The position numbers were made by a program, and so were the translations under genes. DNA of 64,000 bases, from assembly GCA_036346225.1 (NCBI GenBank), contig JARFIW010000668.1:1943001-2007000 (forward strand). Reading direction: 5' to 3'. Source of the stretch: Platerodrilus igneus (taxonomy: Eukaryota > Arthropoda > Insecta > Coleoptera > Lycidae). Below the pieces are notes generated by a model. The model saw only the letters and a list, made by a program, of their open reading frames with translations. It did not search any database and had not been told where the DNA came from. This document shows positions 32,020-44,387 of this stretch, piece by piece (the stretch's first letter is position 1; the number at the start of each line of letters is the position of its first letter).

Positions 32020-35000
32020 TATATATACATATAATTTGGGATTATTGCTTTTAAGTAAATCTTTAAACTAAAAATAAAATCTAATAACTGTGTTACGTAG
32101 GTATGTGGAAATGTATATACAGGATGCAACAAAAGTAGATATATACAGAGTAGATCAAAAAACATGACGTAAAAAATGGGTGGTTGACAAGATGTAAGAA
32201 AAAATGGCAAATTGTCAAAGTGACAGCTATTAAAATGGCAATTGCTGAAACGACAGTTGTGACGTCAGAAGTAATGGTGAGAAAGAGCAGAAAGCCTACA
32301 GCATCAGAATTTCAAAACCATTTTATGGAAATCTAAAGCCGTATTGATTGGATTACATGTACATATTACGTATTAAGTAAATCAGATTGGAAAACTAATG
32401 GTCTGTTCCTAGCGCTTTACTACTGAAGCACAACTAAAATGAAATTTTCTAAAGTCTTTTGCAGTTCGCTCATTCATTCCAATATTCTAACCCACTATAA
32501 CCGGGATACCGACTCCCGGTTACTTCATTATGAAAGATCAGTTTACCATAGATCTCAGTGTCACAATAGTTCCTTATATTCTTGTGTTTGTTGATGCCAC
32601 AACGTTGCAGGTCGTGGGTGCATAATTGCGCTCCAGTTAACGAGATTTTGGTTTGCCATAATGTTAGACATACTAACTTGCGTTTTGAAAAAAATGGGTT
32701 GCTGAATAGGTTGTGGCGACTTGTGGTTCTTATTCAAAACTTCTTCATAAGGGCCAATCAAGTGATCTGGGAAATTTCACAAGTTCTTTTTATTTAGTTG
32801 ATGGTTATTTAGGATATGATTGTGTACATTTTGATATTCGAAGGTATTTTGAACAGCGCTGTGTCAATTGCGCGTTTTCGAACGTATCCTGAAGTGTCAT
32901 TGAAACTAACAGTTGTAGGGGTGGAGCAGAAAAAGAGTCTGTCAATTAATTTTAGCCGATTTTACTTTGTCTTTGGCTATTTGAAAAGAAAGTTGAAAAG
33001 GACTCAAATCATCCATATTATTGAGATAATGCTTTTAATAATTGTATTATTGTTTTAAATTATCTGGTTTGATTTTGAACGTAATGGTTTCGGTTTTTGA
33101 GTAGCAAATGATATAGAGAAGCAGGTATCACGTATATTTTTTAAACAGGTTATGTTTGTAGCAAGATCTTACACCTCTGATTAACTCACTTAATCTGTGT
33201 TTAATTCTAATGCACAATTATGTAGCTGATGCAATTATGCACAACAATAAACATAACTCTTACTGAATGATAATCAAATTATTCTGTTCACATCTTTTTA
33301 TCTAAATTTTCGGTCTCTGTAATAATGGTCTTTCTGTTTGAGTATCATACCTTTTTGCTACAGCATATTTTAGATTTGTTTTTCGGCTTTTAGTAATCCA
33401 TTGTGATTATGTAATTATTTTACCTGTTTTTATGGTTGTGCGCTTTCAAATACATAGTTCGCGTCTCGATTCGAAACCTACCCTTAAGTTAGTTTGTATG
33501 TGACCTGTAAATCCCAGCCTACGATTCTATCATTAATTAATTAGTATTGAAAATTTGATGGTCCATGTAACGATAAAATTATAATGAATCTCTGCTATAA
33601 CCTCCGTTAGTTCCCGTGTTTGCAATTTTGACGATGTTTGAGATTGTCGATTCATTTTGTAAGTACTTTTGTTAGGAACCATGATGGCATAAGTTGATGT
33701 TCTAACCCTATATTGTTTTGGCGGTTACTTGCAGTTGTGGAGCTTTTGCAAATGATAGGAAGTCGACTTAGTTACTGTAAAATGTAATAATGACCCGAGC
33801 TAGATACTATTACTGGTTTCAATTGTTACGTGCCATTGCCACTTAAACATTGTTTTAGGTTAGTTTTTGGTGTACGGGAGTTTCGCGCCATAATTTCAAA
33901 TACGCAGTGCGCGGGAATTTTAAATAGACTAGGCGGTACTTCCGTACGTCAGAGTAGTGAGCTTGCGCAGTGTGTTTATCCCTAGAGGGGTAGAGCAATA
34001 CTAGACAAAGGGTGGGGAGAAGTGTTTCCGTGACGCTCAAAATCGTGGCTTTTTCGCCTATACCTTTGAGTGAAGTACTCGTGTTTTTGGGTAACGTATC
34101 GTTAGGGTTACCTATGTAGATTTCCTTTGCTAATTATCTTTTGTTTGTCGACCTTTACCTTGTTCCTGTCCAATCCCTACATAGGTAAGACATCTGCCGC
34201 CACCTAGGCGCACCGATCTTCACGCCTGAGGATAAAGACCATCATGGCTACCTTAGCTAGCCGGAGCTGATCCGTACGCATTTGAGAGCGTCGACGTGTC
34301 ATTTCTAATTCCTCCGGGAGGAGCCCCGACTGGACTTGGTTAGAGGCCTACCCGAGCGCAATTTCGGGCGAAAGCAGGATTTCTGATGTAAGTAACCCTT
34401 TACTTAATTTGTGTGCTTTATTCTTTGTGTTTGAATTACGGAAATTTTCGTAGTATTGTGCAATATTGAAGACGTCATCGGTAGAGGACCACGCCCAGAT
34501 CTGTATAAGATTAGCGTTGCCAACTGCCGATAGTGTCTATTAAACCACGCTACCGGTGTTGTATTTATCAAACTTTGTAAATATAACTACCGTGGTATGT
34601 AAGACAATGTACGCGCGTGTGATTGAGCCATGTTGGGTTTACTAGCATTTTATTTCCGTGCAGTGCGAAACGCTGGTTTTCAGGGGTACCGTCCTGGCTT
34701 TTCGTTAAACCCATCATCTCTAGCTGGGTTGTTTTAGCTTACGATCCCAGAAAAGTTTAGCTGGACTACACTAACCCTACTTCAGTTCTTATATGTAGAA
34801 CGCCTGGGCAACAGTTGACATCTCGCTATAATAAAATAACACAGGGTGCTTTCTCGCACCCATTCTGGAAGGGTGTTCCAATGAAGTTAAAAGCGTAACA
34901 TTGTTATGCTTTTCTCTGCCGCACTCTTTTCCAAACAGAACCCAGGTTGTATTCAGCTCAGTTTGTTTAATTTGTAATTTATGTCCTAATAGCTGGTAAC

Positions 35001-36332
35001 CTACTTTTGGGGTTGTCGTATTGTATTAAAAGTATGTTGGTTACTTGATTCTGTAGTTCTATTTTAAAACCTTCCCACTTTAACTGCATCTTTCAGTGTA
35101 TATTTGGGTTATCTGTTAGTCATACAACGTAGGAACTATGAACTACACTACTAAATTATGGACCCTGGTATTATTAAGAAACGGCGTTCGTTAGTCCTCA
35201 GGTAGTTTACACTACATTTTTCAAACGTTCTGAATGTTTCTATTTTTTTTTCATCGTCTAAACGTTCTAAAATATATAACTGCTAACTCGTCTCTATCTC
35301 TTAACATAGCTGTAGATTCGAAGCGCTAATGCGATGTTTCACGTAAGATGGCGCCATGCGTTTTTTTCAAAGGGTTTGATTTACAAAACCCTGTAAATTT
35401 GAATATATAATAATTTCTAAAACTAAGTTTGCATGTTTTATGTGAATTTGTTGAAAAAACGTATCCTTTCACAGGTCAAATAAAATTCAGTTTGCAGTGA
35501 ATGCTGCCATCTTGAAGGCACAGTCTAAATAGCAATACGTAGCACATAGATATAGGCCAATTTTTATGAACCACTTGTGGAGTCATTTCTTTGACGTCAG
35601 ATCGTGCCACACAACTCATAAATTCAAATAAATTTTAGATTCAAATAAAACGGGGATACATGTACCTTTCACGTCATTACCGCCCAGTAAATGCGTTTTC
35701 TGAGTCTCTTTTATTTTCGAACTCGAAACTCCGCTGGCGCAGAAGTCGTTGACAGTTCGCTTTGGTTGTCTTTTCAAAAATTAACTTCCGAATATTCTAC
35801 CGATACTCCTGTCCGATGTTAAGTTTTCTCGGACCTCTCAATTCGTGAAAACAAACGGTCCAATCAAGATTTATAGTTATGAGTGTGTGTGTGCGTGTGT
35901 GTACATGTGTGTGTCTCTGTGTGTGTGTGTGTGCACGCACGCCTGTATATGTGCATATTCATTTGTGTGCGTATACATAAGTGAAAATGTGATTTTTAAA
36001 GAAAATTTTATTGAAAATTAGCTAGTAATTTATCCGTGTGATAAGGTTTTTAACTTATTTGGATAGATTAAATACATACTCTTTAACAATATGTTAGCTG
36101 CAAACTAAAAAAATATTTGGATGATTAGCACGGTATTGAATACCAGTTAGCTGTAGCAAAAGCTTAGTTTACTAGTACACTAGATGTGCCTACTCAATAT
36201 TTTAAATTAAATTTGTAGGCGGCGTAGTTTAATAATCCGAAATTCGACACTTGATAATGACGTTTCCAAAATTACTGTAAATAAAAATTTTCGCTACTCT
36301 TTTTAGAAGTCACTAACACAGAAGTTTGTAAA
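32020..36332. other. Intergenic DNA without recognised genes
   Basis: Short open frames only. 34190-34390 is noticeably GC-richer, with CCGCCACCTAGGCGC and CTCCGGGAGGAG, and may be an old repeat, but no family was recognised. A (GT)n-like microsatellite is at 35883-35935. Confidence 0.5.
35883..35935. repeat. Imperfect (GT)n microsatellite
   Basis: 53 bp of GT repeats interrupted by GC, AC and CT steps. Confidence 0.9.
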
Positions 36333-36787
36333 ATGGCAAAACGTGGACGATCACGGTCTACCAGTAATTTAAATCGCCAGCACTCAAAACCTCCACTTTC
36401 GGCAAGCGACAGAAGATATCACACTGGTGTAAATGCTCATTCAAACTCGAAATCAGGAGTAGTTTTAGTAAATACTAAAATGCCCGAAAAGCAACAAACC
36501 AACAGTGGTGTTAAGAAATTTTGGCGAGCAGGACCAGTAACTCGCAGTGCCTTTTTTAATTTTCTCAGGGAATACAGACAGACCCGTGAAGCAATTAGCG
36601 TCAAAGAACTTGCAGTTGAAGCAGGTGCTTTGTGAAGGAATATGGTTGAAAACGAAAACCATATTATCAACAAGCCAGTGCGGTTCCAAAAACAAAAAAT
36701 GCGCGTCACACAAGATATAGGCGACGTAGACGAGTTCGACGTTCGTCGTCCAGTTCAAGTCATTCAAGACAACAACGCCGCAGATAG
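36333..36787 (+). pseudogene. MST-HMG-box protamine-like protein, copy B, inactivated
   Basis: Paralogue of the gene at 26043. The first 100 residues align: KKFWRAGPVTRSAFFNFLREY then KELAVEAGAL. An in-frame TGA at 36633-36635 falls exactly where copy A has a tryptophan of the HMG box. About 20 bp later a one-base frameshift follows. In the shifted frame the end of the box and an arginine/serine-rich protamine-like tail continue to a TAG at 36785-36787. The 5' flank shares an 'aat-acgttt--aaaattact' stretch and 'tcttttagaag' with copy A. Most of the tail remains readable, so inactivation may be recent. Confidence 0.75.
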
Positions 36788-39398
36788 ACATCCCAGGTTT
36801 ACTTTTTCCGTATTGTTCTAAATTATTTAAGAATGTATTCATAAGAAATAGATGACCTCTTCTATATAAATTTTGGTTTATTTAGGGTTATTGAGAGTAA
36901 TCATGATTATAGAGTGCTACTTTTAAGTTCCAACCATTGTGTATATTACGCATTCTAAAGCTAAACCGATAAAGTAACAATCTGCAATATAATTGTGGAT
37001 GTCGATAAGATGAGTTTCTGTTTTAGGCGCCTAATGTAAAAAGAAAATAACAAATTAGAATTTTTTGTCTGACGGTTGTGTTGATGTCCGTTCCGAATTG
37101 AAGAAGTTATAGATTACAAAAACGGGTAGAATGGCTTGAGCGTTGCAGTGATCTAAAGAGCCAAACTACAAGTCCAACCAAAGTAGTAGGGTCTTTAGTG
37201 AGGAACCAGACTAAGACAGGTCACGGAATGAGCGCAGCAGCTCTTTCGGTACGTAGATTGGCAGAGACCATAAGAGTTGATATGGCATTCTAAGACACAT
37301 TACTGCTATGTGGAAGGCAACGGGAAACCACCACATTACATCCCAAGTACATACGACTATACACTGTCCATCACAACTTATACCACGCTTTCAGGAGCTA
37401 CTGCAGGGACATATACGCAACGCTCCTGGGCACGGAGAGCACTACTAAACATGAAACAAGAGCTGCGCTCAGCGCTACAGTAGACCATTTAGTGACGAAT
37501 CAGGCCCTCATTTGCTCCAGAATCCCTCATTTCCACACACATCTGGACCAAAAAGTTTTCTTCGACTAACCATTTTTCATTTTTCGAGATAAATATATCT
37601 TAAATTTTTCATCTTTCGAGATAAATGAGCATCCACATTTCCACCCACGAAATAAACCTACCTTGTTTGGTATCAATTAATATTAGATTTTCTCAGCTAC
37701 CCAAATTTCTAAGAAATTTTTAGATAGCATCACCACCCCCCCCCCGGGAGCTACCCTGATTTTAGGATTTTTTACCTGTAGCGACTTTTGAGCGTTCCTA
37801 TAAATTTTTTTAGTCATGCGATACATCTTGTTAGTCTAGAATTTTATGTACAATTCGAATCTGCAAACAGATTTGAAATCGGACCACGCCCTGCAGTTAC
37901 ACTTTAAAGCTCTCAAACCTCTAAATTTTTGCTCATTTATGACATATGCTTTAACCAATACAAAGAAATAAGCACACAAAGGTTTAATAATTTATTTTAT
38001 CCAATTTACAGTTTAATAAGCTAATCATTCCAATGTGATGGGTTTTAAATATTTAATTGGAAAGGTCGACTTTTGGTGTAATGATCGCGTGGTTAATAAT
38101 TAAGAAAGCGGATTTTGCTGGTATGAAATCTATGGAATTTCCCCTGTAATGAAAAGAAGAATGCATTCGTAATTGAAAATGCTTGTTACTTACTTTCAGT
38201 CTAATTAAGTATTAATATAGCAAAATATTTAAATTCAATATTTTCGAAATTTCCAATGTAGCATTAATTTTATAGCATTAATTTATAATTATTTGTAATC
38301 CAGCAAATATTCTAGAAAACACCATTACGCTATTGAATGCTAATTTGTTAATGATCATGTGAATCACATGTGAAAGCTGTATATAATTTCTTCTCCAAAC
38401 AAATGCGGTTATTACAATAGGAAAGTACGCTAAATGCAAGTCAATTAATAGCAATTTAATAGTGTTTACTGACCTACCTTAATTGTTTGTACAAGGAAAC
38501 ACAATAAAATATATACAAATATAGTAACTACCTTATATATTTATGCCCCATGTGTAGGTTGCTGTACTATTAGGGCCAGGGTATGCAGACTTTAACACCT
38601 CCATGTCGCACGCTTTACACAGATGTTGGTATTTTCGTACAAAACCCTTTAACAGCTGGCGGAGCTGAACGTTTACTGCTTAATGACACACCGTGCTGTT
38701 TTTCCTTGTGTCGCTGTAAGCTATTTTTGTAAAAGCGATACTGTAAGACCCAGAGTTTAAGTACTTTGCTGCCGACGGATGTATAAGCTTAACCGTGGAC
38801 GATGTTACACCACGACATTAAATGGCAGGCTTGAATATTTTCTTTGGAAACAATCGAAGATTGCCGAAGACACTCGAAGAGTGCATAAACGCGGTCAATA
38901 AACCACAATTAATAATCGCCTTTATAGGTTTAACATTTCTACCATTACCCAATGAGTTTAATTTCTTATTGGAGAGAATCCTTATTCTCCCACGCACTGC
39001 TGCGTAGTTGCATACCCACCCCGTTTGGGGATATATGCTCGTTATAGGTTGTAAGACCCTCGGTTTTACTTAACTACACTTCGTGAGATCCCTTTAATCT
39101 TTTTTAATCGTGTCCTTCTCGCGTACAATACAGTAGGACTTAGCCTTACTACCAACAAATTATAATATTAGACCCACATTAAAGTTGTCTTTGAATTTCT
39201 CTACAATTTTTTGTTAACATGCGGTAAATTGTGTTTATTATTTGCGGGGTACACCACTTTAAACCTAAAAATAAAAACAGGATAGTTTAATACGTCTATT
39301 AATAATTTATGGTAATGTTGGCGATACAAATATGTAAAAACAAACTTTATCAAGAAAATATAATGTTTTAATAGAATACATACATGTATAGATAACAT
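36788..39398. other. Intergenic DNA without recognised genes
   Basis: No gene recognised. 37140-37490 and 38560-39010 are GC-richer islands that look like fragments of repeats; their short open frames lack known motifs. A run of ten C lies at 37736-37745. Confidence 0.5.
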
Positions 39399-40226
39399 CT
39401 ATAAACCGCTGTGGTAACCAGAGTCTGGCGAATCTGGGATAGCCAAATCTCTAAACATTTGCGCAAGCGATTGCCTTGCAGTTGCATCTTTTAAGTACTG
39501 AATGGGGAAACATTTAATAAGTTCCAACACTGTCAAGTAATTTAAATTGCTGCAATCATTAGACAGAGAAATACTGGCACTGCTCTCCCCCTCTAATAAC
39601 GTTTGAACCCTTTCTTCCTCCGTCGTATTTCCACATACTTTTTTTATATCACCAACAAATTTTTCGTAAAATTCTGGAAAGTTTCTACACCTTAACTCAG
39701 TCATTTTAAAACAGATCAATTCTCGCAAATTTAATAGCTTGATGCACTCGTACGCAGGTAGCACAATAAAATTCCCATCTTTCGTAATCTCCATATTATA
39801 TAAATTTTCTTTTTCAAAATTGTTTAACAACCATATACTTCTATTAAAGGCTGTGCTCAGCTGCAATTTGAAATCTTGATCCAATTGTATGTCAACAACA
39901 TCGTTTCCAGTAGTCAGACCATTTAATCGTACTTGTTTTGAGTCTTGAGCAAATTGGCGAATTTGAAATTCCACTTGAAAAGTACACAATTTCTTCCAAT
40001 CGAAGTAAGAGAATGTTATCTTAGAATCAGCACACATACCACTACAGCAAATAACTTGGATGGCAGGTTGAAGACCACCATATAAATCAAAACCAACTTC
40101 TAATATATGGTGGTGATAATTTGGATGAAATTCGCCTAACCTATAGGTTGACTTACCAACTAGTTGGTTGATATTTAATTGTGGTACTCGCACATCACTT
40201 GTAACGTCAACACAAGAAAAATCCAT
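39399..40226 (-). CDS. Isolated intact homologue of viral-block protein X (X')
   Basis: 275 residues, uninterrupted, from a good ATG. It shares ordered blocks with protein X: STYRL (26-30; X has STEYRL), ILEVG (41-45; X TIEVG), IQVICC with a following C (57-65; X RLICP with C), WKKL (77-80; X WKDL), IRQF (89-92; X FRNF), RNFPEFY (181-187; X QDFQEFY) and LTVLELIKCFP (231-241; X LGLLEITRHFP). It lacks X's acidic N-terminus and Gly/Asp insert. The extreme C-terminus is PDSPDSGYHSGL, containing DSGYHS, which fits the DSGxxS beta-TrCP phosphodegron consensus. No other viral gene is next to it. An open frame this long amid pseudogenes suggests selection, that is, possible domestication. Function unknown. 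Confidence 0.65.
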   Translation of the reverse strand: MDFSCVDVTSDVRVPQLNINQLVGKSTYRLGEFHPNYHHHILEVGFDLYGGLQPAIQVICCSGMCADSKITFSYFDWKKLCTFQVEFQIRQFAQDSKQVRLNGLTTGNDVVDIQLDQDFKLQLSTAFNRSIWLLNNFEKENLYNMEITKDGNFIVLPAYECIKLLNLRELICFKMTELRCRNFPEFYEKFVGDIKKVCGNTTEEERVQTLLEGESSASISLSNDCSNLNYLTVLELIKCFPIQYLKDATARQSLAQMFRDLAIPDSPDSGYHSGL

Positions 40227-42047
40227 CTTTAATTTATAATTTTAATCAAACTCGACAATACTTTGACGACTAATGCACTGGAACATGGCTCTCGCCTTTT
40301 ATGCCGATTGTCGAGCGTGCGCAGCTCCTTATTATATTAGTTGGCGTTATATGCAAGTCTTGACTGGAAAAGTGACGCGTATAATTGTTTTATAGTGGGT
40401 TTTACTTGTATGTATTTAACCACCAACGCCATTTTTAGAATTATTAAACAAAATTACTCTTAGCAGTATTTTTAATATACCATCGCGTAAGATTTCAATT
40501 ATTATTGTGTTTTTCCTCAGGTTCTCAAATCCCTCGGATTTTTTTTCAAATCGAATGACCCCTTACTGATTTGCAGATTAACCTTTTGCAAGCACCGTAT
40601 ATAATTCACCTTTAATCTATTACTAAATTGTATCGCTCTGTCTTTTGAGATAAACCCCTGGTGTAACCTATAAAATTAGTATAGAATTTTCCTGGGGAAT
40701 TGAAATTAATTATCACGTCTTTTAAAATTAGTTCCAACAAAGACCTGTATATATTGTATTAATATTCAAAAACCTATCAGCAAAACACCTTTGCGAGATT
40801 AGACAATGACAACCGCGTGTAAAATTCGGTGGGGTTGGTGGGAGGATTGTAAAAATTTTAAATTGACTTGGCGTGAGTAAGGATACGAGTATAGATAAAA
40901 CCAAAACCTGATATTAAATAATAAAATAAAAAAAAAAAATTATACCCAAATGTCCAATATGCACAAGAAACCCCCACTCCATTAATACAATCACTGCCTA
41001 TCTTCATAATTATGTACGGAAAATCGGGAATAAATAATAACAAATAAATCAGAAACCCTCATTAAATTAAATCAATAAAGTAAACAAGGATAATAAAACA
41101 GAGCGCAACCGCGCATCATCCCAGGACTTGAAAGTGAAGTGATAGTGATAGTGATTGTGATCCCCCAAGAACATTTAGTGCATACCCACCCGGACTTTAG
41201 CAGTGCACCCCGTCCCACCTTTAGAAGTAAGTTACAGACGACCAGATCTTTGGATGCTGGAGAATTTTATTATCGAGGTAAGACTTAAATTGTGGCGGCT
41301 GTACTCGCACAAGCATTGATTTACATTAATTAGTAGTTTTTGAAATAATTTAAGAAGCACGTTTGGTGTGTAAAGGCGCTAGCCGACATAATGCTTGTGC
41401 GAGTGCACCTGATAAATAGGGTGATGCTTTCGCTATTTTGTGCACTGCTATATGCATAACGCTTATTAAACATTTATTTATATATTTATATAATTATATT
41501 TATTTATATTTTATATTTACACTTTATATTTATTAGCATGCATTGTAGCATTTTGTGGCATATTTATTTTGTTTGACGTTCTGTCGCCATTTTGGTTGCA
41601 GTATATATTTGGGAAGGAAGAGTAGAATAGTGAAGATTGTAATCATAATATAAATCAGTTAGGGAATGATAGGGAAAGCTAGGGATGAATTTAAATTAGT
41701 TAGCTAGATTTGGATAGTTTTAAGACGACCCTTCAGGTCGCACTGGTAAGCAGAACCGGCGTCTGCTATCCGGTATTACGGATCCCTCCCCCTCTTATTT
41801 TTGCTTGTGTCTTGTTGATCGGGTACACTCCAAAGTCGGCGCTAGGGATACCATTATTTACAACCCTGTTTTTAGTTTTTTTTAGTTTTGTTTCAGTTGG
41901 TCAGATTTTTATGTTTGTTAGATTGTTAGAGCTTGTTAGGTTTGTTAGATTTTTAGGTTTGTTAGATTTTTATTTAGTTTTTTATTTAGGGTGGATTAAC
42001 TATGAAGTCAGAATTAATCAGAAGCACGATTATTTTCGCGTTTAAAC
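40227..42047. other. Intergenic DNA without recognised genes
   Basis: No gene recognised. 41700-41870 is GC-richer and may be the 5' part of a retroelement; the following 41880-41990 is a GTTAG/TTTGTTAGATT-rich simple region. Confidence 0.45.
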
Positions 42048-42373
42048 CCAATGTAGTACCTCCGGGTGGAGCATTGGGAACGTGGCCGCAAGTATAGCGG
42101 CCCTAATTCAAATTATAATAATGTCCAGTCAAGGATTTATTCTTTACCTAACTGGTCACGGACCCTATCCAACATACAGAGAACGCTTGAATTTAGTTGA
42201 CAACAACATACGTACGTGCGGAAAAATAGGAACACCGGAATATCTAGTATTCGAGTGTAATAATATTATGCAACAAGAACCTAAACACCATGATTTGAAG
42301 CGTAAACTATTTTCCACACTTAATTATACTCGCACAAAAAACCACGGCACTCATCCACCAACGTTATCTTGAC
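42048..42373 (+). mobile_element. Non-LTR retrotransposon (LINE) tail fragment
   Basis: The open frame at 42118-42372 encodes FILYLTGHGPYPTYRERLNL followed by a C-x-K-x-G-TPEYLVFEC. This is the conserved zinc-knuckle-like C-terminal region of insect LINE (R1/jockey/LOA-type) reverse transcriptases. Just upstream (42049-42078) sits the AATGTAGTACC...GGAGCATTGG hairpin that also forms the 3' tail of the SINEs at 11862 and 59340. Confidence 0.65.
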
Positions 42374-42588
42374 TGATGAAGGACACAACAAAACTGCCCA
42401 GACAGAGACATAAAATACCACCTCTCTTCTGACATGATCCCTTCCCCGGAAACCGGAGACCGGACGGCATACCTTTCTCTTTATAATGAAATAAACATCC
42501 GATCATTTATATTAAAAAATAGCTTTTTTTTTGAATATCAAAATAACACCTCTTATTGGAAAGCCCTATATGTTTAGTATAGGGTGCA

Positions 42589-42618
42589 ACTAACAAATGT
42601 TAAATAGAACATTTGTTA
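42589..42618. repeat. Short perfect inverted repeat
   Basis: CTAACAAATGTT and AACATTTGTTAG (12-bp arms) around a 6-nt loop. Confidence 0.85.
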
Positions 42619-43930
42619 GGGGGACTACCAAATATACAAGATTTGTATAAAGTGTATTAAATACGATACTTTGTTCTGTTTGCGTGTATACTTGCTAAAG
42701 TTACGTATCACTTTCCTTTTTATTCTACTCAATCTCAGATTGCGATCGGAGTGTTTTTTCGACCGCTGTAGATCGATTCCAATTTGTAAAAGACAACAAT
42801 TTTGTGGCGCTTGCGTGTTTACACGCAAAATTCGTCTTATTACTAACTTTTCTCCACGCCCAATCTCTGAGTTCGGCGAATGTCTTCGACATCTTTTGGC
42901 TTCTCCTAAAATGTATAAGACGATATATCGCAGGGGTTGCACTTTGGTGGCATTACACCACACTTTTGTTTCCAACGCAGTCTTATACCGTGTTCACATG
43001 CCTTCGACATGCTTCGGCTCTTGCTCTATAGAGCGTAGATAGTATCTTTCCTATATAGTTAGTATTTCATGGTGGTAGAAACAAATTACATAATCTTAGT
43101 ATTGGAGAATTAAAAACCGTTTAACGTATTAAATAGAAACGTCTAACTTGAATAAACAAAGATTGAATTACGAAATTAAAAGTTTTGAATTTTAGTAGGA
43201 ATATTTAACTACGCGGAAATGATCTAATATTTAACGTTAAACCAGCAAATAGATAGGAAATCATATAGCGGATTTAATCAACTTCCTGGATGCTTGATTA
43301 GATCAGTCTTTTAGATCTAGTTTTGGTAACGGGTATGATACCACAAGACTAGAGGCATAAATATATATCTACTATATTGGAAATTGTTATATGTCTTTTA
43401 CAGAGAATTTCATCTGAACTGATCACGGAACTGATCAAAATTATTAAAGTGCAACAACGATACATATATAGATTTGGAAGGACACCCAATCATAAGCGCA
43501 TTTTATGTCGAGCAGATTCAGCCTACAGCAGCACGTCCCTAGTGGAAAAAGTTGGCTCTGGAATCACTTGCATGGACTTAGCTGAGAGATTCAGCAACAA
43601 GCTATAGATCACTACCTTTTCTGACGTTATACTTGTAAAAAATTGTACAACCGAATGTTGCTGACTATGCGGATTATGTCTATATACTTGCCAAACAATC
43701 ATGCATAAAATATGGAAATATTTGACGTTCCAAGTCTAGAAAAGCTGCGACTGTGAAGTGACTATTCAAATCATTGTCCACTACACGAAGATAATCGTTT
43801 GACTGGTGCTCAACAGAATGCTATATTTTGTTAGTAAATTTAACCACAATTAAATAATCTATTATCCATGTATTAATAAAGGTGTATAGAGATTATGCTG
43901 TATTAATACGAATCGGAGTCATAATTTGCA
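42619..43930. other. Intergenic DNA without recognised genes
   Basis: A GC-richer patch at 42730-43040 has overlapping short open frames on both strands but no recognised motif. The open frame at 43377-43607 (plus) is also unrecognised. Confidence 0.4.
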
Positions 43931-43934
43931 CATG

Positions 43935-44012
43935 TCTGTCTTGGTCTAATAGTTAAAGTGCTTGATTTGTACTCAGGCGACCCGGGTGTGAATCCTGCAG
44001 CAGCTACCTTTT
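43935..44012 (+). repeat. tRNA-like SINE head or tRNA remnant
   Basis: An A-box-like TGGTCTAATAGTTAAAG is followed by a 5-bp anticodon stem CTTGA/TCAGG around a 7-nt loop TTTGTAC. A B-box-like GGTGTGAATCC follows. The acceptor stem does not pair well, so it is not a functional tRNA. It differs from the SINE family at 11862/59340. Confidence 0.5.
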
Positions 44013-44326
44013 TCTCTAAAAAATTAGTGACGTATTTTTTACAGTGTATGTCAAACATATCTTTATTGCGTTTTTATTGATAAACGGTACTACATTGAAA
44101 AAATAAAGGGTTAGGTAGTCGGAAGATGGCCTAGTTAAAAAATAGTGTCTGTATTGACAGATAACAAAGTCCGTAATTACGTGGAAAAAAGTGGTGTGAT
44201 GGAAATAAAGTTAAACGTCAAATTGCTCAGTCTAAAAGTATCTGTTGACCAATGCAGACGTCAAGTGTTTATTTTTTGAGAACTATCTGACCTAGTGGTG
44301 CTCATTAATGAAAATATACAGGGTAA

Positions 44327-44330
<4 letters not shown>

Positions 44331-44384
<54 letters not shown>
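44331..44384. repeat. (AT)n microsatellite
   Basis: 54 bp of alternating AT. Confidence 0.95.

Positions 44385-44387
<3 letters not shown>

Noticed and set aside
42625..43042. Overlapping ORFs of 75-123 residues on both strands
   Set aside because: They are mutually overlapping, with no motif or convincing composition; likely chance frames in a GC-richer patch.
43377..43607. 76-residue plus ORF
   Set aside because: No family match or motif; could be an exon but nothing supports it.
43935..44012. Functional tRNA gene
   Set aside because: A and B boxes and an anticodon stem are present but the acceptor stem does not pair, so it was kept only as a tRNA-like remnant.
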